DNA of 64,000 bases from Sphingobium sufflavum (GCF_021403115.1 NZ_JAJSSH010000004.1:124001-188000), one strand, 5' to 3'. Numbered from the stretch's first letter, positions 1 to 8,488 are shown. The notes: a model not told the origin generated them from the sequence alone. Made by a program: numbers and translations.

Positions 1-1
1 A

Positions 2-1468
2 GAGAATACCGCTGCAACCCTCGCATGGGCTGGCGGCAATGTCCGCACATCCGTTGCCGCTGGCGTCAAGGAACCCCTCATCAACGTCCTCGCCAACAAT
101 GACTATGAACAGGGGGATTACTCCCGCATCGTCAAAGCCTATCGCGGCGATGGCTGGGTTTCCCCGCTGGTCCGTGACAAAATCCGGGCAAAGGTCACGG
201 CGTCGATAGGGGAGAATTATAGCGAGGCGACTAAGGTTGCCCACAAGGAATGGTCCGCGCTGAACAAACATAACCCTGCTGCGGCCATGGCCTACTATGG
301 CAGTCTTTATGAGCAGATGGCCAATTTCGATAGCATCGTGGGAGCGGTTGGGCCGAACGTCGCCTTTGCTCGGGCGTTCAACAATCCCGCCCAATACAGC
401 ACCGCCACCATGCCACCGGCAGAGCGGAAGAACGCGGAAAGGGAGATAAAGGCAGCGGTTGCCGACATGAGCACATGGGCACCATGGGGCCGCACCAACA
501 TGAACGAAAGCGCCCAGAAAGTTGTGTATAATGCCATCTGGCGACGGGCAGCGATCATCGCCCGAACGTCCCCGATGCCCATGGCGGACATTGTTAAACA
601 CGTCTCGACCACCGTGTTCGCGTCCGGGGAGGTGGAGCAGTACGGCCCGGTAGCATGGGAGAACAGACCCAACACGGTCCCCATCGGCCGACTGCTAGGT
701 CTGCAACCGGACGAGGCCGACAAGATCGTGGCCGGGGCGATAGACTCTCATTTGAAGGCGGCAGGTTATGCCAAGGGTGCCTTTGGCAAGTCCTACGATA
801 TTCGCCGCCTGCAAGACCCTCGCACCAACAGCCCGGCTATCTCCGTATTCACTGTGAACAGCGACCGGGCCGGGGTGACACAGGTTATCATTCCCATGTC
901 CGAATTGAAAGCTGCGGCTGCGGCGAACGTGTCCGCGAGGGTGGCTCGCGGTGTAGCCAGTGCGAAAGGGGTAGACCCCTATAGACGTATTAAGGGCGAA
1001 AGCGGCATCGACCGCCTTTCCCGCATCAACCGTGAAGTTGCCGCTGGCGCTGACCCGGTGAACCATTTCAGAAACCGGCGAGATAAACCCGGCGACGGGC
1101 ACTCGTTTCGCGACCCCGTTTACGACAAGATAGAGGCAACGCTGGAGAAGAAGTACGGCCTACCATCCGGGGGCATGAAGGCTATCCGCACCAAGGGTGA
1201 GCGATCCAATGCGGATCAAGTTTCATCCGCTGGTGCCCGGACGGTTTACCAGATTATCCCAGACACTCGGGACCGTTTCCTCAAGCGGTACGGCATCGAC
1301 GCATATAGCAGCCCGAAGGCCGCAGCGGAGGTTGCCGCGCTTCATCTGCGGGACGATTACCAGCGCACAGGCGAATGGCCGCAGGCGGTGGCCAACTACC
1401 ATGGCGGCACCAGCCGCAAGAACCACGGGCCAAAAACCGCAGCCTACAGGGCGCGAGTGACAAGGTGA
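2..1468 (+). CDS. Phage virion protein with C-terminal lytic transglycosylase domain (5' end outside window)
   Basis: The reading frame is open from base 2, so the gene starts left of the window; 488 residues are visible. The last ~110 residues look like a soluble lytic transglycosylase domain. KGERSNADQVSSAGA carries the likely catalytic Glu, TVYQIIP matches the usual GLMQI region, and AVANYHGG matches the AxAYNxG motif. Such domains sit at the end of large internal or tail proteins of phages, where they cut peptidoglycan during DNA entry. The upstream ~370 residues are Ala-rich and match nothing I recognise. The context (recombinase remnant, unfamiliar small genes) supports a prophage remnant. 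The domain call is good; the exact virion role is inferred. Confidence 0.7.
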   Translation, partial: ENTAATLAWAGGNVRTSVAAGVKEPLINVLANNDYEQGDYSRIVKAYRGDGWVSPLVRDKIRAKVTASIGENYSEATKVAHKEWSALNKHNPAAAMAYYGSLYEQMANFDSIVGAVGPNVAFARAFNNPAQYSTATMPPAERKNAEREIKAAVADMSTWAPWGRTNMNESAQKVVYNAIWRRAAIIARTSPMPMADIVKHVSTTVFASGEVEQYGPVAWENRPNTVPIGRLLGLQPDEADKIVAGAIDSHLKAAGYAKGAFGKSYDIRRLQDPRTNSPAISVFTVNSDRAGVTQVIIPMSELKAAAAANVSARVARGVASAKGVDPYRRIKGESGIDRLSRINREVAAGADPVNHFRNRRDKPGDGHSFRDPVYDKIEATLEKKYGLPSGGMKAIRTKGERSNADQVSSAGARTVYQIIPDTRDRFLKRYGIDAYSSPKAAAEVAALHLRDDYQRTGEWPQAVANYHGGTSRKNHGPKTAAYRARVTR

Positions 1469-1476
1469 ATAGCGAC

Positions 1477-1508
1477 CCGCCCCTATGGCTTAACGGCTGT
1501 AGGGGCGG
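1477..1508 (+). terminator. Hairpin after the phage gene
   Basis: A perfect 9-bp stem (CCGCCCCTA / TAGGGGCGG, arms 1477-1485 and 1500-1508) with a 14-nt loop lies 9 bases after the stop of the phage gene. No T-run follows, so it may be a weak or Rho-assisted terminator. Confidence 0.45.
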
Positions 1509-2141
1509 CAGCAATATCTAATTGGTATTAGGCCGTTCCATCTGGGCACCAAGTTTTGGCAGCGCCAGCTACATGGCGATGAGTTGAGCGGCGCAAACTG
1601 ACCGCCACCAAAATCAGCCAATTTGTACGAGGCGTTAAACACCTCGGCGCAGGTACCGCTAAATCTGCTTGCAAGGATGTGTGTGTTGAAACACACTGCG
1701 GACAGCGAAGAGATTGACGTAGGGGCGATCCGTTTGGGCGGGACCGCTTGCTGGCAGGCGGTCAATCTCTTCGCTGCACCCTACATCCTTGGACCGGAAA
1801 TAGAGCCGCTGTGGCCGGGTGGCGATGCACCTTAGCGCAACAGCCTTACTCCCGACACCAACGATAGTGCCACAGCCGAATCTCGACGCAAGAGGATAAA
1901 CGTATGATTAACGGCTCGGCTCATCGCTGAACAGACTCGCTTCGTTGGCACCTAACAACGTCTGAATGGATGCGAATCGTGAGATTCCTTGGCCTTTTCG
2001 ACATACAAGGTGTTTGACTATCTGAGGCGGCCCAAAATTAAAACTGTGGGTAAGGTGGTTATCTCGTCATCGAACTCGCTGGCATGCCATTGCCCGGCCT
2101 GAAATCTAGATTGCCATGCGCGGCAGGTTCTCTCCCAGTCG
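1509..2141. other. Non-coding spacer with two inverted repeats
   Basis: About 630 bases hold no gene I can support. Frames of 67-91 codons exist on both strands but have no ribosome binding site or family resemblance. Two structures stand out: a 16-nt palindrome GTGTGTTGAAACACAC at 1681-1696, and a perfect 15-bp inverted repeat at 1704-1718 / 1761-1775, listed separately. Confidence 0.5.
1704..1775. repeat. 15-bp perfect inverted repeat with 42-nt loop
   Basis: AGCGAAGAGATTGAC at 1704-1718 is the exact reverse complement of the 15 bases at 1761-1775. The loop is GC-rich and contains its own short complementary segments. No T-run follows. It could be a protein-binding or recombination site of the prophage remnant, or the end structure of a lost element. 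Confidence 0.5.
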
Positions 2142-2345
2142 CTAATGGAACAGGCCACCGGAGCTAAGCAGGGCAAGGTCCGCCTCGCTAATCTCAATTC
2201 GTCGGGCGGACGCTTCATCAACCAATGCTTGAAGCCACTCGGGCGGCGCGGATATTGGCGAAGCAGTATGAATCTCGGTGATTAGCTCGTTGTCCGGCAT
2301 CCCTGCGGCCAAGGCAGCGAACACGATAGGGTCTGACTCACTCAT
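2142..2345 (-). CDS. Small hypothetical protein (67 aa)
   Basis: This is an acidic 67-residue protein of unknown function, starting MSESDPIVFAALAAG. The start is well supported by an AGAGGAGG ribosome binding site 6-7 bases upstream. There is no signal peptide or membrane segment. It is the last of three minus-strand genes (3867 to 2142) in the prophage-like strip, so an accessory cargo role is likely but unproven. Confidence 0.55.
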   Translation of the reverse strand: MSESDPIVFAALAAGMPDNELITEIHTASPISAPPEWLQALVDEASARRIEISEADLALLSSGGLFH

Positions 2346-2436
2346 AATGGGCCTCCTCTGCTAGCCGCGTTTTATCTCGCCTCGAAACGCCCAGCTATAA
2401 CCTCGATTAAGTCGATGCCTGCGGCACTCGTGGCCG

Positions 2437-2510
2437 GTCACTTTTCAGAGGGTTTCCGGAGCGGCTTCATGGATCGGCCATGACGAAGCCCGGAGCCTCT
2501 GAAAAGTGAC
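2437..2510. repeat. Large 74-nt hairpin between two minus-strand genes
   Basis: GTCACTTTTCAGAGG (2437-2451) and its exact reverse complement (2496-2510) bracket 44 bases that can pair further (CTTCATGG against CCATGACGAAG with a bulge, and CCGGAG against CTCCGG-like bases). It lies just downstream of the gene ending at 2525 and upstream of the gene starting at 2345. It may be a transcription terminator, a processed RNA structure, or a small inverted-repeat element. Confidence 0.6.
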
Positions 2511-2524
2511 GCATATACGCTCTA

Positions 2525-3226
2525 TTAAAACAGCTTCGCTATCGCTGTGCGGGTGGCCGAGATCGCTGACTTGCAGAAAGCCAAAGCGTCCTCACCAGTA
2601 TCCTCGATTAGAAACCTGACCCAGTTCTCTACGGTCACGTCGATGTCCCGGTTGTGTGCAGGCATCTGTGTGTACGGGTTTATTGGGACGCCCATGACGC
2701 TAACTGCGCCGCTGAACGTGACGCCCGGTCCCCACGAAACCCCACCTACACCCGGCCTTGTCACGTTGACCCTGCGCTGCTCACTCCTAAGTTGTGGGCG
2801 GAGGCCAGTATGCTTGTGAGCGGCAAACCCCTTAATCCGCGCATAGATACCGTTCTTGTCGTCTGTGAAAGGCTGGAGGGATCGCAGCTTGGCATCAACG
2901 GAGGGATTAATACTTCTAAGGTCGGCAGCGCCCCATTGGCCTAGAGTCGAGCGATAAGCGTTCTCATCCTTACCCGCAGGGAAGTAGCCCCCCTTCACGG
3001 GAGGGTTTTGAAGATGCGGCCTAATCTCCCGCTGAAACAGCACGGACATACTCTGATCGAGTGTATTGCTGCATTTCTCTATAACTTCGTGAGTTAGATT
3101 TAAGGCTTCGGGGCTGATATTTTTCTCTTCCAAGTCACGTTGGTATATTTCTTGCAATTCGGTCGCGAGTTTATCTGCCCTAACTATCATCGAATAGAGC
3201 AAGCCTACCTCTTTGTCGTCCGCCAT
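2525..3226 (-). CDS. Hypothetical protein (233 aa)
   Basis: The function is not recognised. The first ~80 residues are predicted helical and rich in Glu and Leu (around ADKLATELQEIYQRDLEEK), followed by a Gly/Pro-rich middle and a C-terminal helix. There is no signal peptide or membrane span. The start has a clear AAGGAG site 6 bases upstream. Base composition is visibly less GC-rich than the core genes to the right, in keeping with transferred DNA. It is probably cotranscribed with the ParB-like gene upstream. Confidence 0.6.
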   Translation of the reverse strand: MADDKEVGLLYSMIVRADKLATELQEIYQRDLEEKNISPEALNLTHEVIEKCSNTLDQSMSVLFQREIRPHLQNPPVKGGYFPAGKDENAYRSTLGQWGAADLRSINPSVDAKLRSLQPFTDDKNGIYARIKGFAAHKHTGLRPQLRSEQRRVNVTRPGVGGVSWGPGVTFSGAVSVMGVPINPYTQMPAHNRDIDVTVENWVRFLIEDTGEDALAFCKSAISATRTAIAKLF

Positions 3227-3282
3227 ACTGACTCCTTAGAATTGGTCTGACCGTGCATGCGTGGCTCGATGACTTCCCATGT

Positions 3283-3867
3283 CTATGACTGATTGCCTAT
3301 GGGCGATGTACCTATAGTGGGCAGAAAAGGCACAATATGGACCAGCACGGCTTTTTCGGAAGGAGCTATGAGCATGGGAACAACCGCTTCTCCTTTGGCG
3401 CGCGCCACTGCTAGTCGATGATTTCCTCCACCAAGGCAGCACTGGTTTGTTGACACGGGATGTAGCAGCGGCGGGGTAATTGGTCGCCCCTCAATCCATT
3501 CGAAAAGCACTCTTGCTGCTTTACTGTCGTCTCCTATCCCCCAAACTTCTTCGGGGGTTCTGTGGCTGAACGGGGTGAGTTTCCTGTCAAGGTCGGATAG
3601 TCGCACCCATTCGACCTCAAGGCCGTCAGGATAGGCTTTCTCAAACTCTGGTTTGCGTACTCCGTCGAGCGCCCATTTCTGACCCTCGGGGGACAAATCC
3701 CAGATGACTTCAAACGGCGGCCACTGATCTATCGGCAAGCCCTCTAGTATTTTGGCTGCAGATCGTTGACGCGCGCGTTCTACCGCATCATGCGGCGGCT
3801 CCCCATTGAGGATGTCTAGTTGCTGCTCGAATGTAAGGGTCGACCAATCCTTATACTCGTTGCCCAC
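3283..3867 (-). CDS. ParB-like N-terminal-domain protein (194 aa)
   Basis: The protein is cytoplasmic and contains a segment (about residues 142-172) reading GGGNHRLAVARAKGE followed by VPMLI. This resembles the GGxHR-x-A-x-A motif of the ParB/sulfiredoxin-like nuclease fold. Such domains occur in ParB, phage and plasmid proteins, and DNA-modification enzymes. No HTH domain is present, so this is not a full chromosome-partition ParB. The start is GTG, with GAGGT and AAGG upstream. It heads the minus-strand group running to 2142. The substrate and role are unknown. Confidence 0.6.
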   Translation of the reverse strand: MGNEYKDWSTLTFEQQLDILNGEPPHDAVERARQRSAAKILEGLPIDQWPPFEVIWDLSPEGQKWALDGVRKPEFEKAYPDGLEVEWVRLSDLDRKLTPFSHRTPEEVWGIGDDSKAARVLFEWIEGRPITPPLLHPVSTNQCCLGGGNHRLAVARAKGEAVVPMLIAPSEKAVLVHIVPFLPTIGTSPIGNQS

Positions 3868-4163
3868 CCTTAACCTCTATTGCATAAGGCCGTTTCTCAA
3901 ATCTGAGGGCCGGGGGCAACAGTTAGCGTCCACCCGCTGATTACCGGCGCGATGCAGAAGTAACGAGAATGGCAACCGGCCTCACCTTCGGGCGGGAAAG
4001 GTTGCCACTCCACGGCCTGAAATTAGTATCGCCATGCACGACCAGATTAGACGGCGGTTCGAGTCCCAAAAGGCGGACCCGCATCGTGCGGAAAGGCTTG
4101 TGGAGGCTCCAGAAACTGCTACAAATGGATGCTCCAAGGTCCGCAGTCCGTTTCTGCGAAACC
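3868..4163. other. Spacer next to recombinase remnant
   Basis: These 296 bases contain no supported gene. GGTTCGAGTCCC near 4056 looks like a tRNA T-loop, but the flanking bases do not form the T-stem or an acceptor stem. It may be a leftover of an attachment site. Confidence 0.35.
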
Positions 4164-4772
4164 CTAGGTTTTCTGCCGTTTTCTGAGGTGGGACGCAAAG
4201 TCCTCTTCTGGGCACCATTTCCGGTCAAAACTGGGCACCGCTGCACAAGCAGCGGGGTCGCCCTTCCGGACAGCGTTTTCGAGCGCAGCTTTCGATCCCG
4301 TGATGGTGATCTCATTGTCGTTGACGGTGATGTTCGAAACGAGCAGCCGGACATAGGCGCGGCGAAATTCGCTGTTGCTCTGTGTGATCTCACGGCGGAG
4401 CATGGCGCCAAAACGCGCAAGAGCGGCTTCGTCGATCTGCTCGCCAGAATTTTCGAGCTGCGATGCCAAGTTCCGCTCGGTTTCCATCAGTGCGGAGATC
4501 GACGCGCGGCTTTCGGCCAGCTTGTTGGCAAACACTGTGTCCTTGAGGGTCATGAGGCCTTCCTCGATGAGTTCGAGGAGGCGGCGCTGACGCGTCTCGG
4601 CGGCGATGCGTTCCCTGCGAGCAGCAGCCGAAGGCGGCTCGGAGCCAACACCCGCTGGAGCAGTCCGTCGAGGACGATGCGGTCGAGGGCATCCCGCCGG
4701 ATCTGCCTGCTGCTGCAACTCTCGGCCCCCGCAGTGGCCTTCTCATTGCAGACATAGTAGCTGTAGCGACCA
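4164..4772 (-). pseudogene. Large serine recombinase, C-terminal fragment (frameshifted)
   Basis: Only the C-terminal part of a phage/ICE-type large serine recombinase remains. The first segment (YSYYVCNEKA then CSSRQI and DALDRIVLDGL) is the recombinase zinc beta-ribbon. A second segment in another frame (ERIAAETRQRRLLELIEEG to VPSFDRKW) is the helical and beta-strand tail typical of these enzymes. The frame changes near 4615. The catalytic resolvase domain with its active-site Ser is absent. The upstream end is fused directly to an IS3 orfA remnant. Enzyme activity is not possible; this marks an old integration site. Confidence 0.8.
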
Positions 4773-4982
4773 ACCGCTTGCCGCTTCCACGCCGCTATCA
4801 TCGTGTAGTGGATGCCATGCTTGGCGCCCAGTTGCCAGCGTCAGATCGCCACGGATTGCCTCCAGCGCCACCTTGGCCTTGAATTCAGCCGAATACCGTT
4901 TCCTCGTCGTCTTCATTCCCGTCCATTCCTCAGGTCGGGATTAGCTTAGCACCCTGTCCGAATTTCCGGCACCACCTCAGCG
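4773..4982 (-). pseudogene. IS3-family orfA remnant with terminal repeat
   Basis: From an ATG at 4916 the minus strand reads MKTTRKRYSAEFKAKVALEA, the classic start of an IS3-type OrfA (helix-turn-helix protein). A 2-base loss near 4836 shifts the frame, after which KHGIHYTMIAAWKRQAV completes the HTH. The remainder of orfA, all of orfB and the far terminal repeat are missing, and the sequence runs straight into recombinase DNA. Upstream of the ATG, about 4920-4982, the DNA reads TGAGGTGGTGCCGGAAATTC, which resembles the left terminal repeat of this IS group. Confidence 0.75.
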
Positions 4983-5257
4983 CGTGACTCCTGTGCACCG
5001 ACCAGCAGCGCGATCAGGTGATTGTCGGGTTCGTCGCTGGGCGTTGCCCCCTCTCCGACCGCTCATGCGCCAAATTTCACTAATAGCAGATCGTCTGCCT
5101 TTCCTCGGCCGGATCGCTCGACAGGGTTTTGGTGTCTAGCTCTCCCCAAACCCTTTGCCTGCGAGAAGACAACTTCGTTTCCGTCACTCGCTCCTGTTGA
5201 CGCTGCGCCCAGCGCCGCCCATTGTGTGTTCAACGGGGATTGCCTGGGAGATATATC
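4983..5257 (+). promoter_or_regulatory. Leader region of the ACP/type III PKS operon
   Basis: These 275 bases lie between the IS remnant and the acyl carrier protein gene and contain no gene. All six genes downstream are packed tightly, so the operon promoter should lie here. A TTGACG hexamer near 5197 is a possible -35 element, but no convincing -10 is visible. GGGAG at 5246-5250 is the ribosome binding site of the first gene. Confidence 0.35.
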
Positions 5258-5494
5258 ATGCCTGCAACCCTTGATGAGATTGTTGAAATCGTCTCGGCAG
5301 AAGGTGGTGTTGCTCCGGAAAAACTGCGCGCGGACGTAACGCTCGCGGAACTGGACATTTCCTCGCTCGACCTGGCCAGCATCCTGTTCGAGATAGAGGA
5401 TCGCTTCCACGTCGAGATCGACCCTACGCAGATTTCTACGGACATGAATCTCGGCGCGCTGGTAGATCATGTGAATGCCCTCGTGGTCCAATGA
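5258..5494 (+). CDS. Acyl carrier protein
   Basis: This 78-residue acidic protein has the ACP fold. The attachment loop is ELDISSLDLASILFEIE, so Ser36 is the predicted 4'-phosphopantetheine site; the usual Asp-Ser-Leu is Ser-Ser-Leu here. It should carry acyl chains for the ketosynthase encoded by the next gene, whose ATG overlaps this stop codon (ATGA at 5491-5494). The start at 5258 is preferred over an upstream ATG because GGGAG sits 7 bases before it and the family begins there. It is a dedicated, pathway-specific ACP, not the housekeeping AcpP. Confidence 0.85.
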   Translation: MPATLDEIVEIVSAEGGVAPEKLRADVTLAELDISSLDLASILFEIEDRFHVEIDPTQISTDMNLGALVDHVNALVVQ

Positions 5495-6687
5495 CGCAGC
5501 GCGTCGTGATAACCGGAATGGGGTGCGTCAGCGGCCTCGGCACCGGTGTTGAACAGACATGGGCAAAGGCGCGTAAGGGACAGGGCGCGATACGCAGGCT
5601 GGATCGGCCGGGGCTGTCCGGTGTCGCGGCGGCTATCGAGAATGCAGAAGAATTAGCAAAATGCTCCGACTGGCGCCGTCTCGGTCGGCTCGATCCGCTG
5701 TCGCTCTATGCCCTGACCGCAGCCGACGAAGCCCTGACGGCAGCGGGTCTTGTCGGGCATCCGGTATTGCAACGCAGGACCGCGCTGGTGGTCGGATGCG
5801 GCAGCGGCGGCAATGCCACCGTCGATGCGGCCTACGAGCGGCTTTATGCCCGCCACGCCGCCAAGGTGCATCCCCAGACGATCCCCTCCTCTATGATCTC
5901 CGCGCCCGCATCCCACATTGCGATGACATTCGGCGTGCAGGGGCCGACCTTCGTCCTGGCGAGCGCCTGCGCATCGTCCACCCATGCCATCGGCGAGGCG
6001 ATGCACATGATCCGCAGTGGCCGTGTGGACGTCGCCATTACCGGAGGGGCGGAGGCGTGCCTAACCCCCGGTTCCTGGGTGGCCTGGCAGTCGCTCGGCG
6101 CGATGGCCCCGGACGCGTGTCGCCCATTCTCGCGGGACCGCTGCGGCATGGTGCTGGGCGAGGGCGCCGCCCTGATGGTCCTGGAGAGCGAGGACCATGC
6201 GCGTGCTCGTGGCGCGCGGATTTTGGGGGAGGTGGCCGGCTATGGCGCGAGTTGCGATGCGCGCGATATCACGGCGCCGGATACGGACGGCATCGTCGCT
6301 GCCATCCGCGCTGCGCACGAAGATGCGGGCATCCATCCCGCTACTCCGGCGTTGATCTCCTCGCATGGTACCGGAACCCCCCTTAACGACGCAGCCGAAA
6401 CGCGGGCCCTGCGGACGGTCTACGGCACGCTGGGCAGCCACGCTGTGATCGCCACCAAATCCGCCCATGGCCATATGATCGGCGCGACCGGAGCGATGGA
6501 ATTTCTCCTCGGCATCATGGCGATCCGGGAAGGAATGGCGCCCCCGACCCTGAATTATATCGGACCGGACCCTGACTGCGACCTGCCATTGGTCCTCACG
6601 CCCAAACCCATCGACCAGCAAGTCGTCATCTCCAACAGCTTCGCCTTCGGCGGACTGAACGCTGTGCTGATTGGTCGCGCGCCATGA
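5491..6687 (+). CDS. Beta-ketoacyl-ACP synthase (FabF-like)
   Basis: The 398-residue protein has a thiolase-fold condensing domain with the full Cys-His-His triad: Cys160 in SACASS, His292 in SHGTGTPLND, and His328 in KSAHGHMIGATGA. The C-terminal NSFAFGGLNAVL motif is also present. It condenses malonyl-ACP with an acyl primer. It overlaps the ACP by 4 bases and the type III PKS gene by 4 bases, so coupled translation is likely. In this operon it probably builds or elongates the acyl starter handed to the type III synthase. That handover is inferred. Confidence 0.88.
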   Translation: MTQRVVITGMGCVSGLGTGVEQTWAKARKGQGAIRRLDRPGLSGVAAAIENAEELAKCSDWRRLGRLDPLSLYALTAADEALTAAGLVGHPVLQRRTALVVGCGSGGNATVDAAYERLYARHAAKVHPQTIPSSMISAPASHIAMTFGVQGPTFVLASACASSTHAIGEAMHMIRSGRVDVAITGGAEACLTPGSWVAWQSLGAMAPDACRPFSRDRCGMVLGEGAALMVLESEDHARARGARILGEVAGYGASCDARDITAPDTDGIVAAIRAAHEDAGIHPATPALISSHGTGTPLNDAAETRALRTVYGTLGSHAVIATKSAHGHMIGATGAMEFLLGIMAIREGMAPPTLNYIGPDPDCDLPLVLTPKPIDQQVVISNSFAFGGLNAVLIGRAP

Positions 6688-7781
6688 CGGTGGTCGCGCA
6701 TATCAACGCCATAGGAACCGCCAATCCGCCATTCGAGGTGCATGAGGCCTTTGTGGATTTCGTCACGGCCACGCTGCCTGATCCCAAGGCGCGGAGGCTG
6801 TTTGAGCGGATGGTGGGACGAGCCGCCATAGAGCGACGCTTTTCCTTCCTCGAACCTATCACACTCGCCGATGGCACGATCAGCGACCGTGACGGCTTTT
6901 ACGGGGCGGGCGACTGGCCCACCACCAGCGTGCGCATGGCACGCTACGAAAAACACGCCCCTGCCCTTGCGCTGAACGCCATTGAGAATATCGGGACGAG
7001 CTTCGATCCCGCTGCGGTTACCCATCTTATCGTCGCTTCCTGTACGGGCTTCATGGCACCGGGTCTCGATCAGATCCTTGCCGCGCGTCTCGGTCTCAAT
7101 CCGGGCGTGGAGCGCAGCGTGCTGGGATTCATGGGCTGCTATGCTGCGGTCAACGCGTTGCGCACCGCGCACCATATCGTTCGCTCGACCCCAACGGCCC
7201 GCGTTCTGGTCGTCACGCTGGAACTCTGCACGTTGCATTTCCAGCGGTCCGGCGATCTCGAAAGCCTGCTGGCCATGCTGTTGTTCGGCGACGGCGCTGC
7301 TGCGGCCATCGTCAGCGCGGACAGCCATGGTATCGCGCTCGACGATTTCCGCGCGACCACCATAGCCGGGTCCGCCGATGCGATCAGCTGGAGGATCGGG
7401 GATCAGGGCTTCGACATGCATCTGGGCGGCGAGGTGCCTGTACGGATCGGCGAGGCGCTGCGGCTGGAAATGGTGCGCAACGATCCGTCTGGCCTGCTGC
7501 GCGGTGAAGCGCCGAAGTCTTTCGATCTCTGGGCCGTCCATGCGGGCGGCCGGACGATCCTCGACGCGGTTCAGCACGGACTGGACCTCGCGCCGAATGC
7601 GCTGTCCCCCTCGCGCGCCGTGTTGCGTGACCATGGCAATATGTCGTCCGCGACATTGATGTTCGTGCTGGCCCATATGCTCCGGGAGGGCACCCCCGGA
7701 GACGATCCCCAGCGCGGGATGGCCATGGCCTTCGGTCCCGGCCTCGCCGCCGAGACCTTCCGCTTTCGCCTGCTCCCCTGA
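6684..7781 (+). CDS. Type III polyketide synthase (chalcone/alkylresorcinol synthase family)
   Basis: The 365-residue homodimeric ketosynthase has the catalytic triad Cys152 (GFMGCYAAVNAL), His286 (WAVHAGGRTIL) and Asn319 (HGNMSSATLMF). The family loads an acyl starter, extends it with malonyl-CoA and cyclises it to resorcinols, pyrones or phloroglucinols. The neighbouring ACP, ketosynthase, methyltransferase and FAD enzyme suggest a long-chain starter and a phenolic lipid that is then methylated and oxidised, as in ArsB/ArsC or SrsA systems. The final product cannot be read from sequence. The start overlaps the previous stop. Confidence 0.9.
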   Translation: MTVVAHINAIGTANPPFEVHEAFVDFVTATLPDPKARRLFERMVGRAAIERRFSFLEPITLADGTISDRDGFYGAGDWPTTSVRMARYEKHAPALALNAIENIGTSFDPAAVTHLIVASCTGFMAPGLDQILAARLGLNPGVERSVLGFMGCYAAVNALRTAHHIVRSTPTARVLVVTLELCTLHFQRSGDLESLLAMLLFGDGAAAAIVSADSHGIALDDFRATTIAGSADAISWRIGDQGFDMHLGGEVPVRIGEALRLEMVRNDPSGLLRGEAPKSFDLWAVHAGGRTILDAVQHGLDLAPNALSPSRAVLRDHGNMSSATLMFVLAHMLREGTPGDDPQRGMAMAFGPGLAAETFRFRLLP

Positions 7782-8488
7782 TGCCGGACCTGCGCATCCG
7801 TTCCGCCGAGCCAGAGTGGATGGACGGGGACGAAGTGTCCGAAGCGGAATTTGCGGCCTGCCTCCACGATCTCGCCAAGGTCAACAGTGTCACGCTTGCC
7901 CGCCCTCCGACGCTCCGCTTTATAGCTCAGGCCTTCGCGCGAGCGGCGGGGCGACCGCTGACCCTGCTCGACGTCGGCTATGGCGCGGGAGACATGCTGC
8001 GAGCGATCAGTCGGTATGCAAAGCGGCGCCAGACGGACATCCGCCTGATCGGCATCGACCTCAACCCCCGCAGCCTTCCGTCAGCGCGCGCGGCCACGCC
8101 TGACTCCATGGCGATCGACTATCGAACCGGCGATATCTTCGCGCTATCCGAAGATGAGCCGATCGACCTCGTCATCAGCTCGCTTGTCACCCATCACATG
8201 AGCGACGCCGAAATCCTGTGCTTCATCCGCTGGATAGACCGGCGCGCACGGTGCGGCTGGTTCATCAACGACCTTCACCGTCATCCGGTCGCCTATCATG
8301 GCTTTCGGGCACTGTCGGCGGCCATGCGATGGCACCCGTTCGTCCGGCACGATGGCCCGCTGTCGGTCGCCCGTTCCTTCCGCAGAGCGGATTGGGATCG
8401 CCTGCTGTGCGCGGCGGGCGTGGAGGGCGTGGCCAGAGTGGCATGGCATGTCCCTTTCCGCTTGTGCGTGACGCGGTGGCGTGAATGA
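7781..8488 (+). CDS. SAM-dependent class I methyltransferase
   Basis: The 235-residue protein has a Rossmann-fold SAM site at about residues 62-76 (LLDVGYGAGDML) and an acidic residue after strand 2 (IGIDLNPRS). Residues 110-125 (PIDLVISSLVTHHM) form the post-motif region. It most likely O- or C-methylates the aromatic product of the type III PKS, by analogy with SrsB. The gene overlaps its neighbours by 1 and 4 bases. The substrate is inferred from the operon. Confidence 0.82.
   Translation: MPDLRIRSAEPEWMDGDEVSEAEFAACLHDLAKVNSVTLARPPTLRFIAQAFARAAGRPLTLLDVGYGAGDMLRAISRYAKRRQTDIRLIGIDLNPRSLPSARAATPDSMAIDYRTGDIFALSEDEPIDLVISSLVTHHMSDAEILCFIRWIDRRARCGWFINDLHRHPVAYHGFRALSAAMRWHPFVRHDGPLSVARSFRRADWDRLLCAAGVEGVARVAWHVPFRLCVTRWRE

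Noticed and set aside
2018..2221. 67-codon minus-strand frame beginning MMKRPPDELRLARR
   Set aside because: It overlaps the better-supported gene at 2142-2345 in another frame and has no ribosome binding site.
4050..4085. tRNA-like T-loop GGTTCGAGTCCC
   Set aside because: The bases around it do not form a T-stem (two of five pairs at most), no acceptor stem or anticodon arm is seen upstream, and no CCA follows. At best it is an attachment-site remnant.
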